Shown here piece by piece: positions 1-5,612 of a DNA stretch of 7,813 nt. Position numbers and translations under genes: made by a program. Within the stretch, counting starts at the first letter, position 1, and the number at the start of each line of letters is the position of its first letter. Source of the DNA: Yimella sp. (GTDB taxonomy: Bacteria > Actinomycetota > Actinomycetes > Actinomycetales > Dermatophilaceae). The notes beneath the pieces are model-generated. The model was given only the letters and a program-made list of their open reading frames with translations. It did no database searches and was not told where the DNA came from. The DNA lies in contig JASLFY010000022.1 in assembly GCA_030150425.1 (NCBI GenBank), positions 1 to 7,813 of the forward strand. Direction: 5' to 3'.

Positions 1-53
1 GCGATGCAGCGTACGGTTCCGTCGCCGCCGAGGGCGATGACCAGTTCGACGCC
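1..53. repeat. Direct repeat copy 1 (left-edge copy) inside lipid kinase gene
   Basis: Positions 1-53 are identical base for base to 505-557. Position 54 differs (G versus C at 558), 55-61 match again, and identity then ends. The offset is 504 bp, a multiple of three, so both copies are read in the same frame of the minus-strand gene. The repeat may continue beyond the window's left edge. Confidence 0.95.
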
Positions 54-713
54 GTCGTCGATCTGCGCCTCGGGCATCAGCTGCACCCCGCCCTGCAGGG
101 CACCACAGCTGCCGACCAGCACGCTGGTGATCGGGCGGGCCGGGGAGGTCGGGCCGCCGTCGTACGACAGCGTCATCGGGGTCGGGTCGGTGTTCGCCAT
201 CCGTACGCCGGCCATCGGGTAGGCCAACCAGCTCGCCTTCTCCTTGAGCCGGTCCGGGGTGGCGGCCATGATCTCGGCATCGAGGCCGATGCCGACCATG
301 ACGACGCCGGTCTCGGCCGGCTCGAACCCGCGACCGTGGTCGAGTTCGACTGCGAGAGTGTCGATCTCGCGCGTACGACCGGTGAGGGCGACGCGCAGCG
401 CGTCGCCGGCGCGGCGGTGCGGCAGGGAGAGGTTGCGGGCCAGCAGGTTGCCGGTGCCGGCGGGCACGACGCCCATCGGGATCCCGGAGTCGACCAGGGC
501 GTCGGCGATGCAGCGTACGGTTCCGTCGCCGCCGAGGGCGATGACCAGTTCGACGCCCTCGTCGAGGGCCTGTTGGGCCTGGCCGCGGCCGGGGTCGTCG
601 GCGGTGGTCTCCAGCCAGAGCGGCGCGGCCCAGCCGAGATCACGGATCCGTGTCTCAAGCAGGGTGCGGTCGACCCGCTTGGTGGGGTTGAGGACGACGG
701 CGCAGCGCTTCAT
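1..713 (-). CDS. Diacylglycerol-kinase-family lipid kinase, 5' part, with duplicated catalytic segment
   Basis: The gene starts at ATG 713-711 and stays open for 237 codons to the window edge, so the C-terminus is unseen. The family (YegS/BmrU/DgkB-like) phosphorylates diacylglycerol or related lipids with ATP at the membrane's inner face. Visible motifs are N-terminal VVLNPTK (residues 6-12), nucleotide-binding GGDGT (61-65), PAGTGN (84-89) followed by LLAR, a central VGIGLDAEIM stretch, and the C-domain signature GSCGALQGGVQLMPEAQIDDG ending near residue 221. In ordinary family members that signature leads into a strand such as LDVVVL. Here the protein re-enters its own N-domain with VELVIALGGDGTVRCI, so GGDGT recurs at 229-233, exactly 168 codons later. 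This is either a real in-frame duplication or an assembly misjoin. No strong Shine-Dalgarno precedes the ATG. It diverges from serS, a neighbourhood I believe is common in actinobacteria. The family call is firm; the lipid substrate is not known. Confidence 0.85.
   Translation of the reverse strand, partial: MKRCAVVLNPTKRVDRTLLETRIRDLGWAAPLWLETTADDPGRGQAQQALDEGVELVIALGGDGTVRCIADALVDSGIPMGVVPAGTGNLLARNLSLPHRRAGDALRVALTGRTREIDTLAVELDHGRGFEPAETGVVMVGIGLDAEIMAATPDRLKEKASWLAYPMAGVRMANTDPTPMTLSYDGGPTSPARPITSVLVGSCGALQGGVQLMPEAQIDDGVELVIALGGDGTVRCI
505..557. repeat. Direct repeat copy 2 (native position) inside lipid kinase gene
   Basis: This copy encodes GVELVIALGGDGTVRCI (residues 53-69) at the place where the family normally carries its GGDGT motif, so it is the native copy. 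It is identical to 1-53. The absence of any difference over 53 bp implies a recent event, gene conversion or an assembly join. Confidence 0.95.
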
Positions 714-749
714 GGCGCGCTCAGCCTGCCAGGTTCCGCCGAACCGGCG

Positions 750-774
750 AAACCGACGCGCTAAACCGACGCGC
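750..774. repeat. Tandem pair of 12-bp repeats in the divergent promoter region
   Basis: AAACCGACGCGC occurs at 750-761 and again at 763-774, separated by one T, giving a 13-bp period. It lies between the lipid kinase start (713) and the serS start (808). It could be a slippage duplication or a pair of protein-binding sites; nothing else in the sequence decides this. Confidence 0.6.
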
Positions 775-794
775 ACCACCGCTCGCGGCCCGAC

Positions 795-800
795 TACCCT
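795..800 (+). promoter_or_regulatory. Candidate -10 box for leaderless serS transcript
   Basis: TACCCT fits the actinobacterial TANNNT -10 pattern and ends seven bases before the GTG at 808, so transcription could begin at or next to the start codon. No Shine-Dalgarno sequence is present upstream of that GTG, which agrees with a leaderless message. No convincing -35 hexamer is visible. The call rests on spacing and pattern only. Confidence 0.4.
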
Positions 801-807
801 GAGCCGG

Positions 808-2127
808 GTGATCGACATCAAGTTCCTGCGTGAGAACCCCGACGCCGTCAAGGCGAGCCAGCGCGCTCGCGGCGAGGACGACAGCGTCGTCGACCAGATT
901 CTGACCGCCGACCGGAACCGCCGTTCCGCGTTGAGCGAGTTCGAGACCCTGCGCGCGCAGCAGAAGTCGGTCTCCAAGGAGGTCGGCGCCGTGATGGGTC
1001 GCTTGAACAAGGCCAAAAAATCTGGCGAAGGCGCCGACGCCGTTGCCGAGCTGGAGGCCGAGGCCGACCGCGTACGTACGGACGCCGCCACCCTCGCCGC
1101 CCGCGTCAAGGAGCTCGACGCCAACGCCGGCACCGAGGCGGAGACCCTCAACACGCTGCTGCGCCAGATCGGCAACATCGTGGTCGACGGCGTGCCCGCC
1201 GGCGGCGAGGAGAACTTCAACACCCTGCACGAGTACGGCACCAAGCCCGAGTTCGACTTCGAGCCGCTGGACCACCTCGCGCTCGGCGAGAAGCTCGGCG
1301 CGATCGACATGGAGCGTGGCGCGAAGGTCAGCGGCAGCCGGTTCTACTACCTCAAGGGCGTCGGCGCGCAGCTGTCGAGCGCGCTGATGGCGTACTGCCA
1401 GCAGGTCGCCCGCGAGGAGGGCTTCACCCAGCTGATGGTGCCGAACCTGGTCCTGCGGCGCACCATGGCCGGCGCCGGGTTCATCGACAACCACGCCGAC
1501 GAGGTCTACCTGCTCGAGGCCGACGACCTGTTCCTGACCGGCACTTCCGAGGTGGCGCTCGCCGGCTACCACGCCGACGAGATCCTCGACCTGAGCAACG
1601 GTCCGCTGCGCTACAACGCGACGTCGACCTGCTACCGCCGCGAGGCGGGGTCGTACGGCAAGGACACCCGCGGCATCTTCCGGGTCCACCAGTTCACGAA
1701 GACCGAGATGTTCGTCTACTGCCGTCCGGAGGACGCCGAGACCGAGCACGAGCGCCTGCTCACGATCGAGCGCCGCATCCTCGACGGCCTGGAGATCCCC
1801 TACCGGGTGATCGACGTGGCCGCCGGCGACCTCGGTGGCCCGGCCGCGCGCAAGTACGACTGCGAGGCGTGGGTGCCGACCCAGGGCACCTACCGCGAGC
1901 TGACCTCCACCTCGAACTGCACCACCTACCAGGCCCGCCGGCTCGGTGTCCGTTACCGCGGCGCCGACGGCAAGCCCGAGGTGGCGGCGACCCTGAACGG
2001 CACCATGCTCACCGACACCCGCCCGATCGTCGCGCTGCTGGAGAACCACCAGCAGGCCGACGGTTCGGTGAAGGTGCCGGCGGCGCTGCAGCCGTTCATG
2101 GGGACGGACGTGCTGAAGCCGGTCTGA
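808..2127 (+). CDS. serS: Seryl-tRNA synthetase
   Basis: This cytoplasmic class II aminoacyl-tRNA synthetase charges tRNA-Ser (and tRNA-Sec where present) with serine using ATP. The 439-residue product has an N-terminal alpha-helical hairpin arm (about residues 27-105, rich in charged residues) that contacts the tRNA long variable arm, then the antiparallel catalytic domain. Visible landmarks are TGTSEVAL (244-251), motif 2 YRREAGSYGKDTRGIFRVHQF (276-296), the serine-site region LTSTSNCTTYQARRL (365-379), and motif 3 NGTMLTDTRPIVALLENHQ (397-415). The Thr-Ser-Thr-Ser-Asn-Cys version of the serine-site loop is the form I associate with actinobacteria. The GTG at 808 is chosen because VIDIKFLRENPD matches the family N-terminus; the frame stays open upstream but encodes nothing family-like. 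A long antisense open frame over this gene is a GC-composition shadow. Family length is about 420-430 residues, so it is complete. Confidence 0.97.
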   Translation: MIDIKFLRENPDAVKASQRARGEDDSVVDQILTADRNRRSALSEFETLRAQQKSVSKEVGAVMGRLNKAKKSGEGADAVAELEAEADRVRTDAATLAARVKELDANAGTEAETLNTLLRQIGNIVVDGVPAGGEENFNTLHEYGTKPEFDFEPLDHLALGEKLGAIDMERGAKVSGSRFYYLKGVGAQLSSALMAYCQQVAREEGFTQLMVPNLVLRRTMAGAGFIDNHADEVYLLEADDLFLTGTSEVALAGYHADEILDLSNGPLRYNATSTCYRREAGSYGKDTRGIFRVHQFTKTEMFVYCRPEDAETEHERLLTIERRILDGLEIPYRVIDVAAGDLGGPAARKYDCEAWVPTQGTYRELTSTSNCTTYQARRLGVRYRGADGKPEVAATLNGTMLTDTRPIVALLENHQQADGSVKVPAALQPFMGTDVLKPV

Positions 2128-2160
2128 TCCCGGTTCGGGTCCTCGAGGTCCGCCTCGGGG

Positions 2161-2235
2161 CCCGCAAACGCTACGGATACGCGCAAACCCTGCAGGTAGA
2201 CCTGCAGGGTTTGCGCGTTGGTGCAGCGTTTGGGG
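2161..2235. terminator. Nested hairpin, probable bidirectional terminator
   Basis: A perfect 19-nt inverted repeat pairs 2179-2197 with 2200-2218; sterically this gives an 18-bp stem with a TAGA loop. Outside it CAAACGCT (2165-2172) pairs with AGCGTTTG (2225-2232), and the flanking CCC and GGG can extend this around a bulged G. The structure begins about 35 bp after the serS stop and ends just short of the stop of the convergent secreted-protein gene (2238). There is no U-run on either strand, as is common for high-GC actinobacterial terminators. Its position between convergent 3' ends supports termination of both transcripts. Confidence 0.75.
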
Positions 2236-2237
2236 CG

Positions 2238-2852
2238 TCAGACCTTCGACTTGCGGAAGCCGGCTGCTCGGGCGGCGGCCTCGGTCGCGAAGCAGAACTC
2301 CGGCTTCGTACGGCTGTAGTAGCGCTGCCCCGGCAGGTGGTAGATGTGCGAGGACAGGTTGCCCTTGATCGGCGCCCAGCTCGGGCAGTTCCACGAGCCG
2401 GCCGGCGGACGGTAGGTGGTCGGGCTGGTGACCTTGACGTACTTCCGCACGCTCAGCGAGGTCTTGTACGTCCCGGTCTGCACGAAGCGCACGGTCCAGT
2501 AGCCGCTGGCGCTCGGGGTGAAGCGCGCGGTGAACGCACCGGTGGAGGTGGTCTTGACCGTGCCCATCAGCTTGTTCGCGGCCTTGCCGTCGGCGTCGAA
2601 GTAGACGCTGACGCTGGTCTTCGGGGCGGCCAGCCAGCGACCGGCGGAGTACTTCTGCGCGACGCCCTTGTAGGTCACGGCGGTGCCGCGGACGACGGTG
2701 GACGCGGACGTGGTGAAGCTCGCGACCCGGGTGGTGACGGTCGGTGCGGCGACCGCGGCCGGGGCGGTGAGCAGGCCGGCGGCGACGGAGGTCGCGACGG
2801 CGAACGAAGCGGCGGTGCCCAGGCGTGCGGGCAGGCGTGACGACATGGCCAT
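2238..2852 (-). CDS. Secreted protein with Ig-like repeat and C-terminal two-cysteine (sunset-like) domain
   Basis: The 204-residue product begins with a signal peptide: a short basic stretch, a hydrophobic Ala-rich core (about 13-35), and a likely signal peptidase I site after AAVAA (near residue 36). Residues 38-143 resemble a beta-rich Ig-like domain (TVVRGTAVTYKGVAQ, then GAFTARFTPSASGYWTVRFVQTGTY) of a type often found in actinobacterial exported proteins. The tail from about 154 (WNCPSWAPIKGNLSSHIYHLPGQRYYSRTKPEFCFATEAAARAAGFRKSK) matches the small domain NCBI calls 'sunset', also seen at the ends of secreted nucleases; I recognise it from memory. C156 and C187 could form a disulfide or bind metal. 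ATG 2852 is preferred over ATG 2846 because AGGGG lies 11 nt upstream. No enzymatic residues are evident, so function is unknown; a cell-envelope role is inference. Confidence 0.88.
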   Translation of the reverse strand: MAMSSRLPARLGTAASFAVATSVAAGLLTAPAAVAAPTVTTRVASFTTSASTVVRGTAVTYKGVAQKYSAGRWLAAPKTSVSVYFDADGKAANKLMGTVKTTSTGAFTARFTPSASGYWTVRFVQTGTYKTSLSVRKYVKVTSPTTYRPPAGSWNCPSWAPIKGNLSSHIYHLPGQRYYSRTKPEFCFATEAAARAAGFRKSKV

Positions 2853-2863
2853 GAGTGTGTTTT

Positions 2864-2868
2864 CCCCT
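2864..2868 (-). promoter_or_regulatory. Ribosome binding site deciding the secreted-protein start
   Basis: On the minus strand AGGGG is followed by 11 bases and then the ATG at 2852. The in-frame ATG at 2846 would have a 17-base spacer, so the upstream ATG is favoured. Confidence 0.65.
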
Positions 2869-2914
2869 GTGATGACGATCCCTGATGCGCGCGCGATACG
2901 CGGCGGCGGAGCCG

Positions 2915-2920
2915 ATCGTA
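2915..2920 (-). promoter_or_regulatory. Weak candidate -10 box for the secreted-protein gene
   Basis: In the 88-bp gap between the kinase stop and this gene, the minus strand carries TACGAT, matching TANNNT, about 60 bp before the start codon. No matching -35 is visible at the right spacing. The gap is long enough for an independent promoter, but read-through from the upstream kinase gene is equally possible. Confidence 0.25.
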
Positions 2921-2940
2921 GGGCTTTGTTGAACGCTTGA

Positions 2941-3837
2941 CTAGTTGATCCGGAAAACCTGCGGCTCGAGCGCCGTGTCGGTGCGGTCCAGCAGCAGCCC
3001 GGCGCCGGTGAGCGCGTCGCCGAGCGGCGCCCGCCAGTCCACCGCGGCTCGACGGGAAACGTTGTGCCGCAAGGGTTCCAGCAGCACCTCGCCCAGGTTG
3101 GTCAGACCACCGACGACCGCGACCGGGGTGTCGTCGGCCTCCTCCGGCAGCGCCGCCACGACGGTGTCGGCAAGGGCCTGCGCGGCCCGCTCCAGGATGC
3201 GTACGGCGATCGTGTCACCGTCGCCGGCGGCCTCGACGACCGCCGGGGCGAACCGGCCGCACTCGCGGGCGTCGGTGACGGTGGCGGGCAAGCGGTCGAG
3301 CGGGACACCGTACGTCCGTACGGCCGCCTCGGGCAGCAGCGACGCCCGCCCGCGGCCGTCCGTCGCGGCCAGTGCCGCCTCGAGTCCGGCGCGGCCGATC
3401 CAGCCACCGCTGCCGACGTCGCCGAGCAACGGACCCCAGCCGTCGGTACGGCGGATCCGGCCGTCCGGGTGGATCGCGAGCGCGACCGCGCCGGTGCCGG
3501 CGATCAGCACCACGCCCGGGTCGCCGCCGAGCGCGCCGGCGTGGGCGGTGACGACGTCGGAGGTGACCACGACACTTCTCGCACCCGCCTGCTGCAGACG
3601 GTCGGCCAACTCCGCGCGGGCGGAGGGGGAGCCCAGTGCGCCGGCCGCACCGACCCCGATCCAGCTGTCCGCCAACGGAACTCGCAGTTCGCTGATCGCC
3701 CGGAACGCGGCATCCACACCGCCCGGTGCGGCCAGTCCCGGCGCGCCCGGTCCGTCGCGGTGTTCGGTTCCGGCAGGGGTGGAGATCGCCGCGCGGCAGG
3801 TGGTCTTGCCAAGATCGACGGTGACGGTGGCCGACAT
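2941..3837 (-). CDS. BadF/BadG-type amino-sugar kinase (MurNAc/GlcNAc kinase, MurK-like)
   Basis: This 298-residue cytoplasmic ASKHA-fold kinase probably phosphorylates GlcNAc and/or MurNAc at O6 with ATP. Visible are phosphate-1 loop VDLGKTTCRAA (7-17), the SDVVTAHAGAL segment with candidate catalytic Asp94, phosphate-2 loop IAGTGAVA (112-119), the family signature GWGPLLGDVGSGGWIG (133-148), and the C-terminal adenosine motif VVGGLTNLGEVLLEP (241-255). The signature usually reads GDEGSG; here Val replaces the Glu at 141, a position that appears variable. ATG 3837 is chosen because GGAAAGG lies five bases upstream and the product starts right at the DxGKT loop; a longer frame from 3978 would run antisense into murQ. 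It is divergent from murQ. Clostridium MurK, a member of the same family, phosphorylates both MurNAc and GlcNAc and works with MurQ, so context favours a MurK-like role, though plain GlcNAc kinase is possible. Confidence 0.85.
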   Translation of the reverse strand: MSATVTVDLGKTTCRAAISTPAGTEHRDGPGAPGLAAPGGVDAAFRAISELRVPLADSWIGVGAAGALGSPSARAELADRLQQAGARSVVVTSDVVTAHAGALGGDPGVVLIAGTGAVALAIHPDGRIRRTDGWGPLLGDVGSGGWIGRAGLEAALAATDGRGRASLLPEAAVRTYGVPLDRLPATVTDARECGRFAPAVVEAAGDGDTIAVRILERAAQALADTVVAALPEEADDTPVAVVGGLTNLGEVLLEPLRHNVSRRAAVDWRAPLGDALTGAGLLLDRTDTALEPQVFRIN

Positions 3838-3842
3838 GGGTG

Positions 3843-3849
3843 CCTTTCC
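3843..3849 (-). promoter_or_regulatory. Ribosome binding site of amino-sugar kinase
   Basis: GGAAAGG on the minus strand sits five bases before ATG 3837. It occupies part of the only 34 bp between the divergent kinase and murQ start codons, so at least one of the two promoters must lie inside the opposite coding sequence. Confidence 0.65.
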
Positions 3850-3871
3850 ACGGCGAGAACGGACAGATGAA

Positions 3872-4762
3872 GTGAACCTGCACGAACTTCCCACCGAAGG
3901 GCGCAACGACGCCACCCGGGAGCTCGACCGGATGAGTGTCGCGCAGGTGCTCGCGGTGATGAACGAGCAGGACCGCACCGTTCCCGACGCGGTCGAACGT
4001 GTGTTGCCGCAGATCGCACAGGCTGTCGAGCTGGTGACCGCGACGCTGCGTGCGGGTGGGCGGCTGGTCTACGTCGGTGCGGGCACGAGCGGCCGGCTCG
4101 CGCTGCTCGACGCGGTCGAGTGCCCGCCGACCTTCGGCACCGACCCGGGCAGGGTGATCGCGCTGCTGGCCGGTGGCGCGGGCGCCTTCGCGGCCGCCGT
4201 CGAGGGGGCCGAGGACAACGCCGCCGACGGTGCCGCCGCTCTCGACAGCATCTCGCTCACCGCGTCCGACGTCGTGGTGGGGCTCGCGGCGAGCGGGCGT
4301 ACGCCGTACGTCATCGGCGCCCTGCGCCGGGCCCGCGAGCTCGGCGCACCGACGGTGTCCATCGCCTGCAATCCCGCGGCGGAGGTCAGCGCGGTCGCCG
4401 ACGTCGCGATCGAGGCGGTGACAGGACCCGAGGTGCTGACCGGCTCGACCCGGTTGAAGGCCGGCACCGCGCAGAAGCTGATCTGCAACATGATCAGCAC
4501 CGCCGCGATGGTCGGGCTCGGGAAGGTCTACGAGAACCTGATGGTCGACGTACGCCCCACGAACGCCAAGTTGGTCGACCGAGCGCAGCGGATCGTGCAG
4601 GAGGCGACGGGTGCGCCCGCCGAGCAGGTCGCGGCCGCCCTGGCCGGCTGCGCGAACCACCCGAAGACGGCGATCGTCATGTTGCTCGCCGGTGTGTCGG
4701 CCCGGGAAGCACACGAGCGGCTCGCCACGGCCGATGGATTCGTGCGGGATGCCCTCGCCTGA
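3872..4762 (+). CDS. murQ: N-acetylmuramic acid 6-phosphate etherase
   Basis: MurQ cleaves the D-lactyl ether of MurNAc-6-phosphate to give GlcNAc-6-phosphate and D-lactate during cell-wall recycling or scavenging; it is cytoplasmic and has a SIS fold. The 296-residue product shows the sugar-phosphate loop VGAGTSGRLALLDAVECPPTFG (68-89), EGAEDNAADG (111-120), GLAASGRTPYV (137-147), and the strongly conserved TGPEVLTGSTRLKAGTAQKLICNMISTAAMVGLGKVYENLMVDVRPTNAKL block. Glu83 and Glu114 fall at the numbers given for the two catalytic glutamates of E. coli MurQ. GTG 3872 gives the family N-terminus (VNLHELPTEGRN). An upstream in-frame ATG at 3836 would add 12 unconserved residues and overlap the divergent kinase gene. 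The Shine-Dalgarno is weak (GGACAG). Its product feeds NagA, encoded downstream beyond the inserted membrane-protein gene. Confidence 0.96.
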   Translation: MNLHELPTEGRNDATRELDRMSVAQVLAVMNEQDRTVPDAVERVLPQIAQAVELVTATLRAGGRLVYVGAGTSGRLALLDAVECPPTFGTDPGRVIALLAGGAGAFAAAVEGAEDNAADGAAALDSISLTASDVVVGLAASGRTPYVIGALRRARELGAPTVSIACNPAAEVSAVADVAIEAVTGPEVLTGSTRLKAGTAQKLICNMISTAAMVGLGKVYENLMVDVRPTNAKLVDRAQRIVQEATGAPAEQVAAALAGCANHPKTAIVMLLAGVSAREAHERLATADGFVRDALA

Positions 4763-4787
4763 CGCGCCCCCGCAACGGCCCCCGGCG

Positions 4788-4863
4788 CCGAGATAACTGG
4801 TCCGGTCCGAGGGAACGCGAAAATTCACGTTCCCTCGGACCGGGTCAGTTACCTCGGTGGGGT
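4788..4863 (+). repeat. Palindromic repeat element, copy A (76 bp)
   Basis: Arms 4790-4816 and 4829-4855 form a 27-bp stem with two G-U pairs (4800/4845, 4801/4844) and one A-C mismatch (4793/4852) around a 12-nt loop. The 29-base left part (4788-4816) is identical to that of copy B, and the two 76-bp units match at 67 positions with no gaps, including the non-palindromic tail GTGGGGT. It fills the space between the murQ stop and the stop codon of the convergent membrane-protein gene, whose TGA starts on the element's last base. At this site it could terminate both transcripts. No target-site duplication is visible. Confidence 0.9.
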
Positions 4864-5444
4864 CAGCTGATCAGCGCGCCGGCGCAGCAGAGCAGGGCCG
4901 CGGTGCTGGTCCACAGGAAGAGGCGTTCGAAGGCGCCGAACCAGCGGCGGGCGAGGGGCAGGAGACCGGCGACCACACCGACCAGGCCGACCAGGGCGGC
5001 GACGCTGAGGATTTCGGCGAACCCTTGCATCCAGGTCCCGGCCGTGAGGGTGCCGGCCTCGTCGACGACGAACGAGTAGACGGCCGCGAACTGGACGACG
5101 GCGGCCAGCAGGTGGATTCGGCCGGCCCGCGTTCGCGGCGCCCCGGGCACGTCGGTCGGGAAGACCGCCACGAGCAGTCGGGCGACGACGGCGATCGCCA
5201 GCAGGACCAGCGGCTTGTCGGTCCAGCCGCCACCGTCGCTGATCAGGGCGCTGCCGAGGGCGAGGAGAACGATCGTGTTCGCGGCGGCCGAGAGACGGAA
5301 CATCCCCGCAGTCGAACCGACGCCGTAGTCGCTGACCGCGTTGCGGATCGGTGAGTAGCCGGTGTCGGCGCGGTGCAACAGAACCTGCAGCAGGAAGTAG
5401 CCGGCACCGGCCGCGAGGCAGAGGAAGGCGAGGAAGTTCGTCAT
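4863..5444 (-). CDS. DUF998-like six-helix membrane protein
   Basis: The 193-residue product has six likely membrane helices: about residues 4-23, 51-68, 79-95, 109-127, 141-163 and 177-193, with very short ends. The loop after helix 1, YSPIRNAVSDYGVG (30-43), and the FPTDVPG...GRIH stretch after helix 3 (95-111) are the conserved features I associate with the DUF998 family; its function is unknown. ATG 5444 is chosen because it places the first helix directly at the N-terminus as usual. A GTG at 5516 in the same frame would add 24 polar residues that look like upstream sequence. Neither start has a clear Shine-Dalgarno. It is transcribed against both murQ and nagA, has no obvious link to amino-sugar metabolism, and is bracketed by two palindromic repeats, which suggests it arrived as an insertion. 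A transport role for amino sugars is conceivable but unsupported. Confidence 0.82.
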   Translation of the reverse strand: MTNFLAFLCLAAGAGYFLLQVLLHRADTGYSPIRNAVSDYGVGSTAGMFRLSAAANTIVLLALGSALISDGGGWTDKPLVLLAIAVVARLLVAVFPTDVPGAPRTRAGRIHLLAAVVQFAAVYSFVVDEAGTLTAGTWMQGFAEILSVAALVGLVGVVAGLLPLARRWFGAFERLFLWTSTAALLCCAGALIS

Positions 5445-5519
5445 GCCGATAGTCAAGCGATGCTCGTCGGCGCGGCTGTGGCTCGTACGCCACGGGTTCG
5501 CCCTGACGAATGTCACGTG
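5445..5519. other. Intergenic region upstream of DUF998-like gene
   Basis: These 75 bp, followed by repeat copy B, separate the divergent DUF998-like and nagA genes and should hold their promoters. I see no good -35/-10 pair on either strand. On the minus strand a TTGACT sits immediately before the ATG at 5444, too close to serve as a -35 for it. If the GTG at 5516 were the true start, this region would be coding. Confidence 0.5.
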
Positions 5520-5595
5520 CCGAGATAACTGGTCCGGTCCGAGGGAACTCGAAATTACGCGTTCCCTCGAACCGGACCAGTTATCTCAGTGGGGT
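5520..5595 (+). repeat. Palindromic repeat element, copy B (76 bp)
   Basis: Arms 5522-5548 and 5561-5587 form a 27-bp stem with a single mismatch (C5539 against A5570, a G-U pair on the minus-strand transcript) and a 12-nt loop. It has the same orientation and length as copy A, displaced by exactly 732 bp. Unlike A, it lies between divergent gene starts, 24 bp before the nagA start codon, so an ordinary terminator role is unlikely. It could be part of the nagA leader, a cruciform-forming operator, or a member of a dispersed repeat family. The outer arms contain ACTGGTC (5528-5534) and GACCAGT (5575-5581). Confidence 0.9.
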
Positions 5596-5605
5596 GGGGC
5601 CGGCT

Positions 5606-5612
5606 GGAAGGA
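5606..5612 (+). promoter_or_regulatory. Ribosome binding site of nagA
   Basis: GGAAGGA is followed by seven bases and then GTG 5620. It is a strong Shine-Dalgarno match and fixes the nagA start, ruling out the in-frame codons further upstream that would read through repeat copy B. Confidence 0.85.

Noticed and set aside
244..807. N-terminal extension of serS from an upstream ATG
   Set aside because: The added 188 residues are antisense to the lipid kinase and unlike any synthetase; VIDIKFLRENPD at 808 is the family N-terminus.
721..2394. Long minus-strand open frame (about 557 codons) opposite serS
   Set aside because: It mirrors the codon structure of serS, has no recognisable domain, and is typical of antisense open frames in very GC-rich coding DNA.
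3804..3814. TCTTG-C-CAAGA palindrome near the kinase start as an operator
   Set aside because: It encodes the conserved LGK part of the kinase phosphate loop and is short, so coding constraint explains it.
3836..3871. ATG at 3836 as the murQ start
   Set aside because: It would add MGAFPRRERTDE, not conserved in MurQ, and overlap the divergent kinase start; the GTG at 3872 gives the normal N-terminus and catalytic Glu numbering.
3215..4828. Long minus-strand open frame opposite murQ and through the kinase gene
   Set aside because: Arg/Gly-rich low-complexity translation without motifs, running through two well-supported genes in another frame.
5445..5516. GTG at 5516 as the DUF998-like gene start
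   Set aside because: The extra 24 residues are polar and unlike the family, which starts at the first membrane helix. Not fully excluded, because neither start has a clear ribosome site.
5528..5543. Full DasR (dre) operator in repeat copy B
   Set aside because: Only the ACTGGTC half matches; the following bases do not form the adjacent GACCAGT half. Kept only as a half-site observation.
4788..5595. CRISPR array or composite transposon
   Set aside because: There are only two repeat units, 732 bp apart with a gene between, no transposase gene and no visible target-site duplication.
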